NCBI RefSeq assembly: GCF_003259225.1
Contig: NZ_QHJF01000003.1
Location: forward strand, 62,001-126,000
From: Marinomonas arctica
GTDB taxonomy: Bacteria > Pseudomonadota > Gammaproteobacteria > Pseudomonadales > Marinomonadaceae
Direction: 5' to 3'
DNA length: 64,000 nt
Below, one piece after another: positions 33,988-43,629 of this stretch. A program made the translations under genes and the position numbers. Below the pieces are notes generated by a model, which made no database searches, was not told the DNA's origin, and saw nothing but the letters and a program-made list of their open reading frames with translations. Each line of letters opens with the position of its first letter. The first letter of the stretch is position 1.

Positions 33988-35049
33988 TTATTTTTTCTTC
34001 GGCTGGCGGCCATGATAAATGGCGAAGCCTTTGTCTCGATACAAACGAGTATGAGACCCCAGTGCCGCGTCTAGAATTGGCGGATAACGTAAGAAGTCGT
34101 TGGCGACCACAAACAGCTCACCGTTCAACGTCAGGTGTTGTTTCACCGTCATGAAAAAGTTTTCAGCAATGCTGTAATCCGTATTCACGCCGCTGTGGAA
34201 AGGCGGATTGGTGACAACGTAGTTAAAGCGACCTTTTACCTGATCTAAACCATTAGAAGCGACCAAAGTCACCGCGTCACTAATTTGGTTCGCAGCGAAG
34301 GTTAACTCTGTTGCTTTCAGAGCTAACACGCTGTCATCCAAGGCGGTAATTTTTGCGCCTGTTTTATTGTGTAGCCACAAGGCAATAATGCCGTCGCCAC
34401 AACCAAAGTCGAGTATGCGAGCGCTGCCAATATCACTCATAAAGCGATGCTGATTCAGTTGATTTAATAAAATCTCCGTGCCTTTATCGAGTTTCCCATG
34501 ACCAAACACACCAGGGAGACTGCACAACGTCAATGTTTGCCCTGCGACTTCTTGTTTCCAGGTCACGATCCAATCTTCAAATACAAATGGCTTGGCTGGA
34601 CGACGCTTGTAACCTGCATACAACAAACAATGCTTAGCGCCATCCTTCTTACCAACTTCATCCAATCCTGCTTCCAGTCGCTTCATAGAGGATTTGACGC
34701 CGCTTTTGTTATCGCCCACCAGCCAGATTTGGCCGCCATCTTTTAAAAGAGGCAGAACCGACGCTAATAAATAATCCAGTAGCTCTTTGGCTTTGGGTTG
34801 ATAAATAACCACCAAATCAAACTCACGACCATTCTCTGGCACCCATTGCTCGGATAAAAACAGTTTTTCATCCGCAAAGCCAACGCGCAATAAAGCGTCA
34901 TACGACGTTTTAGATTGGCACCAAGCATACACATCCGCTTGTCGACTTACCTCCAGTGGATAAGTGTCTTCTGGGTTTGCGAATAAAATTTTACCCGACA
35001 ATTCCGTATTGTTGCGTACCAATAGTTGGCTCGTTAAATTAAGATTCAT
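33988..35049 (-). CDS. rsmC: 16S rRNA (guanine1207-N2)-methyltransferase
   Basis: At 353 aa the protein has the two-domain RsmC layout. A degenerate N-terminal methyltransferase-like domain (ASVLPLLKDGGQIWLVGDNKSGVKS) is followed by the LPGVFGHGKLDKGTEILL linker and the catalytic domain with SAM motif ILDFGCGDGIIAL and the amino-methyltransferase motif VTNPPFHSG. Length and motif order match E. coli RsmC (343 aa), which methylates G1207 of 16S rRNA in 30S subunits. RlmG has a similar layout, so some doubt remains. The start overlaps the end of the upstream cyclotransferase-like gene by 11 bases, so the two form an operon. Confidence 0.87.
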   Translation of the reverse strand: MNLNLTSQLLVRNNTELSGKILFANPEDTYPLEVSRQADVYAWCQSKTSYDALLRVGFADEKLFLSEQWVPENGREFDLVVIYQPKAKELLDYLLASVLPLLKDGGQIWLVGDNKSGVKSSMKRLEAGLDEVGKKDGAKHCLLYAGYKRRPAKPFVFEDWIVTWKQEVAGQTLTLCSLPGVFGHGKLDKGTEILLNQLNQHRFMSDIGSARILDFGCGDGIIALWLHNKTGAKITALDDSVLALKATELTFAANQISDAVTLVASNGLDQVKGRFNYVVTNPPFHSGVNTDYSIAENFFMTVKQHLTLNGELFVVANDFLRYPPILDAALGSHTRLYRDKGFAIYHGRQPKKK

Positions 35050-35647
35050 AAGTAACAGATAGCTCTTTAATAGAAAGGGTGGTTACCGGCGCCAATAAAA
35101 TATTCAAACGCTCAGTAGACAGTTCTGGTTGCACTCTTGGGTAACGCGGTGTTTTTCGGTCATTCAGTAAAGGCGACGACCATCCTTTGGTTAGGGTTAA
35201 AAAATCTTGTGCGAACTCATCACCGTGCTCTAAACATCCAGACAAGATCACATCCAAGTAACTGAGTGCAATAGGGCAATCATGATCAGGCTGTGTGACT
35301 TCGTCCGTATGATAAACCCAATACGTGCCTTCAGGCAGAGCATCCTGCTGATAAGGTGTGAGTTGCTCCGACTTAATCATGGATCGTCGATAACCCCGCT
35401 CCCGTTCATCAAACAAAGGGAACTGATCGTGAGGGACTTCCACCAACACCCCATTACAGGCTTTCTCAGGGGCAAGGACGACCGCGACGGAGCTCATGCC
35501 GTACTCAACCGACATCACAGACCAATGGCGTTCGAAACCATGCAGTTTAACCGGCCACACTCTACCGGTTTCGCCCGTTTTAGCACGGCTTTCGCCATTC
35601 ATTAGGCTGCCATAGCCCAAAATAAAGTGTCGATCTACTGCGCTCAT
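35039..35647 (-). CDS. Gamma-glutamylcyclotransferase-like protein
   Basis: This 202-aa soluble protein has the GGCT/AIG2 fold markers: YGSLM near residues 12-16 for the substrate pocket, and FDERERGYRR, which carries the expected catalytic Glu followed by Tyr and Arg. Relatives act on gamma-glutamyl peptides or amines, releasing 5-oxoproline. The longer length and C-terminal extension (TPRYPRVQPELS) fit a bacterial subgroup of unknown substrate. It overlaps rsmC by 11 bases and is probably co-transcribed with it; no functional link between the two is evident. Confidence 0.78.
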   Translation of the reverse strand: MSAVDRHFILGYGSLMNGESRAKTGETGRVWPVKLHGFERHWSVMSVEYGMSSVAVVLAPEKACNGVLVEVPHDQFPLFDERERGYRRSMIKSEQLTPYQQDALPEGTYWVYHTDEVTQPDHDCPIALSYLDVILSGCLEHGDEFAQDFLTLTKGWSSPLLNDRKTPRYPRVQPELSTERLNILLAPVTTLSIKELSVTYES

Positions 35648-35773
35648 AACGGCCTCCCAACAAAATTAATCAAATCAACCCCCAGATAACCTGCATGATA
35701 ACGTGTGGCTTTAGACAGTACTAGCTTATGTCTGCATTGATCGATGACGGAAGAAAGAGAAAGAGGCTCAGTG

Positions 35774-35805
35774 AAACAAAAAAAGCCCTGAAAATCAGAG
35801 CTTTT
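35774..35805 (-). terminator. Terminator of the emrAB operon
   Basis: On the minus strand AAAAGCTCTGA pairs with TCAGGGCTTTT (one mismatch) around a TTT loop and runs into a long T stretch. It lies about 40 bases after the emrB stop. Confidence 0.82.
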
Positions 35806-35843
35806 AGCTAGTTATTTGACGTAACGAGAACGACGCCTATTTA

Positions 35844-37376
35844 CTATGCCGTGGCTTGTTTCGACTTCCCCTTCAATAAAAATACTAATGGCAGTGCTGC
35901 GACAGTCACCCACATCATCAGACGAAAATCTTGTAAATACGCCAACGTAGCCGCTTGCCCAGTGACAACTTGGTTCAGTGCTGCAAGCCCCGCTGCCGTT
36001 GTTGTATTATACGCGCCCTGCTCTTGTGCTATCTGTAAGCCAAGATTAAAAGGATTAATGTAATCCGCAAAGGCAGCGTGATTGATCTGCGTTCGTTGCG
36101 CCAAATACGTCGTCACGACTGAAATGCCGATGCTGCTGCCAATGTTTCTTAATAAGCTAAACATAGACGTGCCTTCATTACGGTATTTAGGATCCAAGGT
36201 GGCAAAACTAATGGTGGATAACGGCACAAAGATAAACCCTAAACCCGTTCCCTGAACCAACCCCGTGCGGATAATGTCCCACGCTGTCACTTCGGTGGTA
36301 AACAAGGTCATTTCCCACATCGAATAAGTAATCAATACCAAACCCAATGTAATAAATAAACGCGCGTCTATCCTATTTGCAAAGCGGCCAACGATGATCA
36401 TCGCCGCCATGGTACCAAAGCCCCTCGGCGCGAGAATGGCACCAATATCAACCACAGGATACCCCATTAATGAACTCATAAAAGGCGGTAACAGCGCCAT
36501 TGAGGACAACAAAATAATACCGACAATGAAAATGAACACCATGCCGACACTAAAATTTCTATCGCGAAACATTTTTGGATCGATAAACGGATGGCTGTGG
36601 GTAAAAATATGCGCCAAAAACATGGTTCCGCACACAATGGTCAGTAGACCTTCAATCGTCACCTCTAAGCTCGCAAACCAATTTTGCGACTCGCCACGAT
36701 CCAGCATCATCTGTAAGCTACCGATAGCAACACCAAGTAAAACGAAACCATACAAATCAAAGCTGCGTTTTTTATCCAGCTTGGATTCGTCTAAAAAACC
36801 CGCCAAGCCAAACCAGGCAAGAATGCCAAAAGGCACATTGATATAAAATACCCAGCGCCAGCTGTAATATTCCGTCAGCAAGCCACCTAAATACGGCCCT
36901 AAAATTGGCCCAACCATGACGCCAACACCCCACATAGCCATCGCAGAGCCATGCTTTTCTTTCGGGTAAGTGTCCAATAATACCGACTGGGACAAGGGCA
37001 CCAAGCTCGCGCCGAAGACACCTTGAAGTAAACGAAACAGCACAATCTGATCTAACGATTGTGCCGCACCACATAAAATAGACGAGACAGTAAAGCCCAC
37101 AATTGACCACATAAACAAACGCTTACGGCCAATTTTTGCGGCTAATACACCGGTGAGAGGCATACAAATCGCCGCCGCGACAATGTAAGACGTTAACACC
37201 CAAGAAATTTGATCTTGCGTTGTTCCCATCGCCCCTTTCATATGTGGCAAGGCGACGTTGGCAATCGTGGTGTCTAACGCTTGCATGATGGTTGCCAGCA
37301 TCACGGATATGGTAATCATGATGCGAGTCATCGCGACGTTAGTTTCTTTCGTCTGCAGGCCTTGTGTTGTAGCCAT
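35844..37376 (-). CDS. emrB: EmrB/QacA-type drug:proton antiporter (MFS DHA2)
   Basis: This 510-aa inner-membrane protein has about 14 membrane segments. It starts ISVMLATIMQALDTTIANVALPHMKG, the D-T-T-I-x-N-V-A-L-P motif of the DHA2 family. Motif A (GVLAAKIGRKRLF) and motif C (GVGVMVGPILGPYLGG) are clear. With EmrA and TolC it would pump hydrophobic drugs, uncouplers or metabolites across both membranes. GAGG lies seven bases before the ATG. The gene follows emrA after 10 bases in an operon headed by a MarR regulator, the arrangement of E. coli mprA(emrR)-emrAB. Confidence 0.93.
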   Translation of the reverse strand: MATTQGLQTKETNVAMTRIMITISVMLATIMQALDTTIANVALPHMKGAMGTTQDQISWVLTSYIVAAAICMPLTGVLAAKIGRKRLFMWSIVGFTVSSILCGAAQSLDQIVLFRLLQGVFGASLVPLSQSVLLDTYPKEKHGSAMAMWGVGVMVGPILGPYLGGLLTEYYSWRWVFYINVPFGILAWFGLAGFLDESKLDKKRSFDLYGFVLLGVAIGSLQMMLDRGESQNWFASLEVTIEGLLTIVCGTMFLAHIFTHSHPFIDPKMFRDRNFSVGMVFIFIVGIILLSSMALLPPFMSSLMGYPVVDIGAILAPRGFGTMAAMIIVGRFANRIDARLFITLGLVLITYSMWEMTLFTTEVTAWDIIRTGLVQGTGLGFIFVPLSTISFATLDPKYRNEGTSMFSLLRNIGSSIGISVVTTYLAQRTQINHAAFADYINPFNLGLQIAQEQGAYNTTTAAGLAALNQVVTGQAATLAYLQDFRLMMWVTVAALPLVFLLKGKSKQATA

Positions 37377-37386
37377 AACTATCGCC

Positions 37387-38451
37387 TCACAACGCTAGAC
37401 CGAATAAACGGCGCTGATGCTCTGTATCTATGGTTACATTTGAACTAAAGCCAGTACGCAAAATCGGTGTATTTTGGTCCGTATCGACAAGAATTTTGAC
37501 AGAAAGACGTTGCGCGATTTTTACCCAATTACCGGTGGCGTTTTCAGCGGGAATCACAGAAAACTCAGACCCCGTAGCAGGACTGATGCTTTCTACTTTG
37601 CCATGTAAGGTGACGCCAGGATAAGCGTCAACGTCGATCTCGACCTCTTGACCTGGTTGCACATAGGTCAAATCTTTTTCCGTGAAATTGGCTTCAATCC
37701 ATTGTTTTTCGTCTGATACCAATACCATAGCGGTTGCGCCGGCACTGATGTATTCGCCACTATTAGGAACTTTTGCCACCACACCCGACGCAGGTGCTGT
37801 CACGTCGACATGGCCAAGATCAATACGCGCTTGATCAAGCGCCGCCTGCGCGGCTTGATAACTAGGATGCGTTTCCAATGCGGCACTTGGATCGCCGCCC
37901 AACGCCTCTTTCAGACGAAACAAATCCTTTTTTAATGCCACAACATTCAGTTCACTCACTTCAGCGGCTTGTTTGGCTTGGTCAAATTGCGTGTCGGAAA
38001 TGAATTTCTGCTTTAATAAATTCGCTTGGCGTTTTTCTTCACGCTGATTAAAGGCAAACTGATTTTCCGCGAGTGTGATCTCCGCTTTTTTCTCTTCATA
38101 AGCGGCTTTCTGTTCCAAAATATTCAATCTAACTTGCTGTAATTGTGCTTGTGCTTTCGCTTCCGCCACTTTAAATGGGGTCGCATCAATGCGAAATAAC
38201 AACTGACCTTTTGCGACTTTCTCGTTTTCTCTCACCGCAATAGACTGGATCGCCCCAGACACTTCGGCATTAATTGCCGTGATATCAGACTGGATATAGG
38301 CATTGTCGGTTTCAACATAACGACCGCCTTTCATATAAACAAAAACAGATGCTAATACGACGATCACAGGCAATGCGATTAAAAAAATACGGCGAGTGGT
38401 ACGCTTTTCCACTTGCTTTGGTCTAGATGAAATCGTTTCTTGTTCACTCAT
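37387..38451 (-). CDS. emrA: EmrA-type membrane fusion protein
   Basis: This 354-aa HlyD-family periplasmic adaptor has a short cytoplasmic tail, one membrane segment (IFLIALPVIVVLASVFVYM), a lipoyl half (YVETDNAYIQSDITAINAEVSG), a coiled-coil hairpin rich in Ala, Gln, Glu and Lys (residues ~95-185), the second lipoyl half (VDVTAPASGVVAKVPNSGEYI) and a C-terminal beta-barrel. It links the EmrB pump to an outer-membrane TolC channel that is not encoded here. It is the middle gene of marR-emrA-emrB, starting about 25 bases after the regulator stop. Confidence 0.93.
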   Translation of the reverse strand: MSEQETISSRPKQVEKRTTRRIFLIALPVIVVLASVFVYMKGGRYVETDNAYIQSDITAINAEVSGAIQSIAVRENEKVAKGQLLFRIDATPFKVAEAKAQAQLQQVRLNILEQKAAYEEKKAEITLAENQFAFNQREEKRQANLLKQKFISDTQFDQAKQAAEVSELNVVALKKDLFRLKEALGGDPSAALETHPSYQAAQAALDQARIDLGHVDVTAPASGVVAKVPNSGEYISAGATAMVLVSDEKQWIEANFTEKDLTYVQPGQEVEIDVDAYPGVTLHGKVESISPATGSEFSVIPAENATGNWVKIAQRLSVKILVDTDQNTPILRTGFSSNVTIDTEHQRRLFGLAL

Positions 38452-38475
38452 TTCCGGTCTTTCCCCAAGTCAATT

Positions 38476-38901
38476 CTATAATGACGAATCCGCTGATAAA
38501 TTTGTATGCATGACAGCAAGCGCATCTCGAAGGACAGCCACTTGCTCTTCAGATAAACCTTGCAGTGCTTTTTCATGAACACGCGTCACTTCAATATCAA
38601 TCTTTTCCAGTAAAGGTGTCGATTTCTCCATGAGATACAATCCATAGGCACGACGATCTTTTGGATCAGGACGGCGCTCAATCAGACGATCTTCCGCTAA
38701 TTGATCTATCAATCGAGCTAATGTGATGGGTTGAATATCAAGCATTTCCGCCAATTGCACCTGTTTTACCCCTTCATAGCGAGACACGTACACCAACGCC
38801 CGAGCTTGCATTGGGGTCATACATAAATCACTTTTTGAGTACTCCCTGCGCATCAGACGGATGATGTCTGTTAGAAGAAAGCCAATATTATTTGTCTGCA
38901 T
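38476..38901 (-). CDS. MarR-family repressor of the emrAB operon
   Basis: The 141-aa protein has the winged-helix core typical of the family: LCMTPMQARALVYVSRYEGVKQVQLAEMLDIQPITLARLIDQLAEDRLIERRPDPKDRRAYGLYL, where DPKDRRA is the wing. It starts an operon with the efflux genes, so it most likely represses its own promoter and emrAB and is released by pump substrates, like EmrR/MprA. GTG 38910 and ATG 38901 are both in frame; ATG 38901 is chosen because GAGTGG precedes it at good spacing. The A/T-rich spacer to the divergent SDR gene has TATATA repeats that may include its operator. Confidence 0.88.
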   Translation of the reverse strand: MQTNNIGFLLTDIIRLMRREYSKSDLCMTPMQARALVYVSRYEGVKQVQLAEMLDIQPITLARLIDQLAEDRLIERRPDPKDRRAYGLYLMEKSTPLLEKIDIEVTRVHEKALQGLSEEQVAVLRDALAVMHTNLSADSSL

Positions 38902-39101
38902 GTAAGCCACTCATTTTTTATATACTACAATTATTATATACATTGCTTACTATATTCAACATGACCGAATAAATATGCCTAATACTTCCTAAATTTCCAT
39001 AAAATAGCCGACTAAAAATCCTTAAATCACATGATTGAAACACTGGTTTTGCCCTATTAAGCACGGTATTGTTAATCCCTTTTAAAAATAAGGAGAGTCG
39101 C

Positions 39102-39851
39102 GTGAAAGCACCAATACTGTTAATTACAGGTGGCGGAAGAGGCATCGGCGCGGCAACAGCTAAGCTTGCTGCTCAACAAGGTTATCGAGTCATTATTAAC
39201 TATCAAAAAGACGCGACTTCCGCTGAAAACCTCGTCGCAGATATTGTCTCGTCAGGTGGCCTAGCTCATTGTTTACAAGCTGACATAAGCGACACTGATC
39301 AAGTCTCTCATATGTTTGCCACGATTAGACGTCAGTGGGGGCCAATCATGGCGTTGGTTAATAATGCTGGGGTCTTAGATCAACAGGCACGGTTTGTGGA
39401 CACCACACCAGAACGTTGGCAACGTATCTTTCAAACCAATGTTTTTGGCACCATGCATTGCTGCCAAGAAGCCTTTCAAGACATGGCGAAAAGTCGTGGC
39501 GGCAATGGCGGCGCCATCGTTAATGTTTCTTCCCTAGCCTCCGTCTATGGTTCACCCAATGAGTACGTAGACTATGCGGCAAGCAAAGGCGCCGTAGACT
39601 CTTTTTCTAAAGGATTCGCACTAGAGGTGGCAAGTGAGGGTATTCGGGTTAATGTGGTTCGCCCCGGTTTGATCTATACCGATATGCATGCCGATGGCGG
39701 CGAAGCTGGACGCGTTGACCGCATTGGCCCCAACTTGCCGTTACAACGAGGCGGACGGCCAGAAGAAGTCGCGGAAGCGATTATTTGGCTACTCAGTGAT
39801 AAATCCAGCTACTCAACAGGCGGCTTTATTGATGTAGGCGGTGGTCGCTAA
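39102..39851 (+). CDS. Short-chain dehydrogenase/reductase
   Basis: A classical SDR of 249 aa with all motifs: TGGGRGIG (residues 9-16) for NAD(P) binding, NNAGV, the catalytic Ser in NVSSLAS, YVDYAASK with the Tyr-Lys pair, and a C-terminal GGFIDVGGGR. Basic residues after the second strand would favour NADPH, but this is not certain. The open frame reaches back to 39069, but GTG 39102 lies five bases after AAGGAGAG and is the better start. It is divergent from the marR-emrAB operon and convergent with the tannase-like gene, the two stops being five bases apart. The substrate is unknown; it resembles the YgfF/glucose-1-dehydrogenase-like group. Confidence 0.88.
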   Translation: MKAPILLITGGGRGIGAATAKLAAQQGYRVIINYQKDATSAENLVADIVSSGGLAHCLQADISDTDQVSHMFATIRRQWGPIMALVNNAGVLDQQARFVDTTPERWQRIFQTNVFGTMHCCQEAFQDMAKSRGGNGGAIVNVSSLASVYGSPNEYVDYAASKGAVDSFSKGFALEVASEGIRVNVVRPGLIYTDMHADGGEAGRVDRIGPNLPLQRGGRPEEVAEAIIWLLSDKSSYSTGGFIDVGGGR

Positions 39852-39856
39852 GCCCA

Positions 39857-41521
39857 TTATTTAGCGACGACACATTGAAAGGAGCTCGCTTTAAGAAAGT
39901 CACCTTTGTTGTACTTAGCATACGCAGGATATGGACAAAGAGGACGCGTCATACCCGCCATACGAGCCGTGATTTCTGGATTTTTCGCTCGCGTGGCTGC
40001 CACAATTTCTTGAGGCGCTTGTTTCCTTTCAACCCAAGCAATCAAAGGTTGCAACATATCAAATTGATCAGCCGATGGCCCACCTTCTCCATGAGGCATA
40101 CCAGGCACACGGTAAAAACGCACAAACTCGGATGCTCGCCCTGCTAAACCAAAATCGAGAAAATCATACCACCGCATCGTGTCTTTTACAGAAAAAACCG
40201 GGTCACTGTTGCCATGGAAAATCATCATTTTCCCGCCATTTTGATGAAAGGCTGTCAGCTTTGGCTTAGCTGCGTCAGGTGGCGTCATCATCGCCATGGC
40301 GGATTCTTTAAATTGATTATTCGTGGCGTAGATTTTGGGCGCATCTTTATCAAAATCAAACTTGAGCAAATAATTCTCTAATGAATAAATATCCCCCGCG
40401 ACATCCGTATAAGGCGTTGTAAAAATATGGGCTAAGGCGGACGCGCCCATTACCACACTAATTGGCTTATGGCTCCAATCTGCAATCGTGCTTTCAACTT
40501 TCCACATGCGCCAGTTATTAGACCGAATGCCTGTGTCATACACCCAATCCGCGTATAAAGCCTGATCCTTCGAGTTATGAGGTCCTGCGTGCATCTTCAT
40601 TAACGCCGCGACTTTAAGCATAGGTAAGCAGTGCTTATCAAAATCGCTTTTACACACCAGCGCTTTGGGATCAAACGCGTTTTGACAGGCGTCTGTTGCA
40701 AACACCATGTCGTCATTAATCCCGTCTAACCCATCACACTGATCTAAGATTTTTTTTGCAAACACCACCAAGTCGCGTCGCGTCAAGGCTCGGCTAATGT
40801 TTTCGTTAACTTGATGTAACGCCTGAGTGTCCCAAGCTTGTTGCAAAGCGGCTTTTGGTAAATTAAAACCAGGATAACCAACCAACAAGCCATCAAACAT
40901 AGTAGGAAAGCGAGTTGCCGCCACCATCGCCATACGTCCGCCATTAGATTGGCCAAGGCCATAAGCATATTTAATGGGTGATTCGTAATAGCTTTCAACC
41001 AAAGCACGAGCGACAGGATTGAGCTTTTGTACCGCATCATAACCATAATCACGACGTGCTTCTGGATCATGCCCAAACGCTGCCACACCAGCAAGACCCG
41101 CTTCAGGATAAGCCCTCGCATCGTGACCGCCATTGCTTGAAACCACCGCAAAACCCTGATTAATGGCGTATTGAGACACAGTCAGCCCTGTCATTTTACC
41201 CAATGCTGGCTTCACTTCCCCATCTACACCACCGTTGAACTGATATGCAAAACGGCCCTGCCAATAATTGGGTAATCGCAACTCAAACTGGATTGCATAC
41301 AGTTTGCTATTGACGCCCATGCGTTGAGCCATCACACCGGAAACAAGACAATATGGACTTCGAACGTCTTTATCACGCCCTACCATCATGGTTTTAATAT
41401 CGACATTTTGAGGTGCCTTTGTCACTAGCGCCTGACAACGAAGGATGTCAGCATAAGCGTTACTGCTAACCAAACCAAGGAAAGGCAAAATCAGTGATAA
41501 CAGGGCTAAAAGCATTTTCAT
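39857..41521 (-). CDS. Secreted tannase/feruloyl esterase family hydrolase
   Basis: The precursor has a signal peptide (MKMLLALLSLILPFLGLVSSNAYA), then the tannase-family alpha/beta hydrolase: an early Cys in ILRCQAL, the oxyanion region RFAYQFNGGVDG, nucleophile GQSNGG, Cys-rich DQCDGLDGINDD calcium-site-like loop, catalytic Asp in GNSDPVFS and His in MPHGEGG. Family members cut ester bonds of gallates, hydroxycinnamates or aromatic polyesters (the MHETase relatives). The protein should act in the periplasm or outside the cell. The frame is open to 41554, but ATG 41521 with AGGA upstream starts the signal peptide directly (554 aa). Substrate cannot be assigned; plant or seagrass phenolics would be plausible for a marine host. 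Confidence 0.85.
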   Translation of the reverse strand: MKMLLALLSLILPFLGLVSSNAYADILRCQALVTKAPQNVDIKTMMVGRDKDVRSPYCLVSGVMAQRMGVNSKLYAIQFELRLPNYWQGRFAYQFNGGVDGEVKPALGKMTGLTVSQYAINQGFAVVSSNGGHDARAYPEAGLAGVAAFGHDPEARRDYGYDAVQKLNPVARALVESYYESPIKYAYGLGQSNGGRMAMVAATRFPTMFDGLLVGYPGFNLPKAALQQAWDTQALHQVNENISRALTRRDLVVFAKKILDQCDGLDGINDDMVFATDACQNAFDPKALVCKSDFDKHCLPMLKVAALMKMHAGPHNSKDQALYADWVYDTGIRSNNWRMWKVESTIADWSHKPISVVMGASALAHIFTTPYTDVAGDIYSLENYLLKFDFDKDAPKIYATNNQFKESAMAMMTPPDAAKPKLTAFHQNGGKMMIFHGNSDPVFSVKDTMRWYDFLDFGLAGRASEFVRFYRVPGMPHGEGGPSADQFDMLQPLIAWVERKQAPQEIVAATRAKNPEITARMAGMTRPLCPYPAYAKYNKGDFLKASSFQCVVAK

Positions 41522-41688
41522 TACATCGTCCTTTCTGATTTCTAAGCGCCACATGAAAGAAGCATTTTCCCACCCTATTGTAATGAGAAAACAAACAGGC
41601 TCCTTGTCGGAATAATAGACAACAGGCAGTATGCAAAATAACGAATATTAATAGAAATAGAAAGTGATAGAAGTACACAGAAAGGAAA

Positions 41689-41718
41689 TATAAAACGGGC
41701 TAAACAGCCCGTTTTATA
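41689..41718 (-). terminator. Terminator of the cyo operon
   Basis: A 13-bp perfect stem (TATAAAACGGGCT / AGCCCGTTTTATA) with a 4-base loop lies 10 bases after the cyoE stop. Flanking A and T runs suit either direction. Confidence 0.9.
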
Positions 41719-41727
41719 AAGCTTGAA

Positions 41728-42618
41728 TTAATGAGCAGCAAACACCAATAAATTTGGCGACACTTCATTAAAATCCAATGCCATGGTCACACTAAGCGCC
41801 GTGACCGTAATAATGGAAAAGAAGAACACTTGTCGTGCCCACTTATTCACATCAATACCTAAACGGTAACCTCGCAACGCCATGGCTAACCACCACAGAC
41901 TCGTCGCGAGAGCAACAACCATAAAGCCAATTCCAACATAGCCAGTCAGTGGTAAAAGTGCTGCAACCACTGCAAAAGCAGCAATGTGGAGGACTATATG
42001 GCGCTTGGCTTTTGCAATACCTTGTGACACAGGCAAAACAGGAATACCTGCCGCTTCGTAATCTTTATAGCGAAAAATAGCAATCGCATAAGAATGTGGC
42101 ATCTGCCAAATACAAAACATCGTCAGAAGAATAGCAGCACCAGCGTCAAACTGACCTGCAGCGGCACAATATCCCACCACTGGAGGAACCGCACCCGATA
42201 AACTACCAACAAAGGTTCCATAAACGGAATTGCGCTTGAAATACATGGTATACAAGCCAACGTAGACAACATAACCAAAGGCGGCAAAAGCAACCGCTAC
42301 CCAGTTAGTAAAATACGCCAATAAAGCAAAGCCAATAACACCTAACACAACACCATGAAAAAACGCCGCTTTACCGGACATTTCACCATTGACCGTAACG
42401 CGGTTACGTGTACGTTGCATTTTTGCATCAATATCTCTATCGACATAGTTGTTAATGGCACAGCCAGAAGCAACCACTAACGACAAGCCAATAACCGTCG
42501 CTAGCATAAGAATCCAATCAATCTCGCCACGGGAGGCTAGAAAGAAGCCCCCCGCAACAGAGATGAGGTTGCCCATAATGATGCCAGGCTTAGTCACCTG
42601 AAGATAACGCTTAAACAT
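41728..42618 (-). CDS. cyoE: Protoheme IX farnesyltransferase
   Basis: This 296-aa UbiA-superfamily enzyme has about nine membrane segments. The first Asp-rich motif is visible as [18 protein letters not shown], followed by a second polyprenyl-binding region near [14 protein letters not shown]. It attaches a farnesyl chain to haem B, making haem O for the quinol oxidase. It is the last gene of cyoABCDE. The open frame extends to 42648, but ATG 42618 with GGGAGC upstream starts at [13 protein letters not shown], the usual beginning of the family. Confidence 0.95.
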   Translation of the reverse strand: MFKRYLQVTKPGIIMGNLISVAGGFFLASRGEIDWILMLATVIGLSLVVASGCAINNYVDRDIDAKMQRTRNRVTVNGEMSGKAAFFHGVVLGVIGFALLAYFTNWVAVAFAAFGYVVYVGLYTMYFKRNSVYGTFVGSLSGAVPPVVGYCAAAGQFDAGAAILLTMFCIWQMPHSYAIAIFRYKDYEAAGIPVLPVSQGIAKAKRHIVLHIAAFAVVAALLPLTGYVGIGFMVVALATSLWWLAMALRGYRLGIDVNKWARQVFFFSIITVTALSVTMALDFNEVSPNLLVFAAH

Positions 42619-42689
42619 CTTTATAGGCTCCCACCGGACAGGTATCACATAACATGAAAAAAGTCCGCATAATCATCAAATTACTCTGC

Positions 42690-43010
42690 TTACATCATCA
42701 TCGCGTTGGAAGCGTAGATAATCCATACGGACAATCCCACCACCATAACAATGATAACAGCAGAAAAAATAAATGAATAAGTATCCAACTTACCTTGTTG
42801 AGAAAAGTTCAAATGAAGGAAGTACTTCAAATGTACAAAAATCTGAACAATGGCCAACACAACGATTGTTATGTAAGTTGGTCCTTTATCAAACGCTTCC
42901 GTCATAACCATCCAAAATGGGATAGCGGTCAGAATAACCGACCAAATAAAGCCCACTACGTATGATTTAACGCTACCGTGTGAATGCGCTTCAGAAGAAT
43001 GATCGCTCAT
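42690..43010 (-). CDS. cyoD: Cytochrome bo3 quinol oxidase subunit IV
   Basis: The 106-aa protein starts [28 protein letters not shown] and has three membrane segments with the IFVHLKYFLHL motif of CyoD/COX4-like subunits. It helps assemble the oxidase. Its ATG overlaps the cyoC stop by one base, and translational coupling fixes this start despite the longer open frame. Confidence 0.93.
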   Translation of the reverse strand: MSDHSSEAHSHGSVKSYVVGFIWSVILTAIPFWMVMTEAFDKGPTYITIVVLAIVQIFVHLKYFLHLNFSQQGKLDTYSFIFSAVIIVMVVGLSVWIIYASNAMMM

Positions 43011-43627
43011 TAGATCGCCCCCATCAGATAAACAACGGTGAAAACACAGATCCAGATAATATCCAAAAAGTGCCAGAACAAGCTTAGGCAAGCCAAACGA
43101 GTCAACGCTCGGCCTGTTAATCCTGTCATCACAATTTCAACAAACAAAATTATCATCCAAATTAAGCCAGCGGTAACATGCAAACCATGCAAGCCAACTA
43201 AGCTGAAAAAGGCAGATAAAAAGGCGCTGGCCTGAGGACCATTACCGTTGTGGATTAAATGGTTAAACTCATACAATTCTAGCGCGATGAATATCCCACC
43301 AAAAATGAAAGTCGCCACCAACCACATCAATGTACCGGCACGATTCTTTCTATGAGCACAGATCATGGCGAAACCGAACGTGATACTTGAAATAAGTAGC
43401 GCGGCGGTACCAGCAAGAATCAACTCAAGCTCAAAAATCTCTTTTCCGGACACGCCACCGGCTGTGTTCATAAAGAGCACAGCGTAGGTAGCGAAGACTG
43501 ATGCAAAAAGCAAACAGTCTGTCATCAGGTACAACCAGAACCCAAATACGGTGTTGCCACCAGTATCGTGGTGCTCGTCATGAGCGGCGTCGTGAGCGCC
43601 GTGTGTATTCATATGTGTTGTGCTCAT
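43010..43627 (-). CDS. cyoC: Cytochrome bo3 quinol oxidase subunit III
   Basis: This 205-aa subunit has five membrane segments after a His-rich cytoplasmic start ([21 protein letters not shown]). Family motifs include [16 protein letters not shown] and [14 protein letters not shown]. It is stacked tightly with cyoB (two-base gap) and cyoD (one-base overlap). The protein is structural and does not bind redox centres. Confidence 0.94.
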   Translation of the reverse strand: MSTTHMNTHGAHDAAHDEHHDTGGNTVFGFWLYLMTDCLLFASVFATYAVLFMNTAGGVSGKEIFELELILAGTAALLISSITFGFAMICAHRKNRAGTLMWLVATFIFGGIFIALELYEFNHLIHNGNGPQASAFLSAFFSLVGLHGLHVTAGLIWMIILFVEIVMTGLTGRALTRLACLSLFWHFLDIIWICVFTVVYLMGAI

Positions 43628-43629
43628 GA

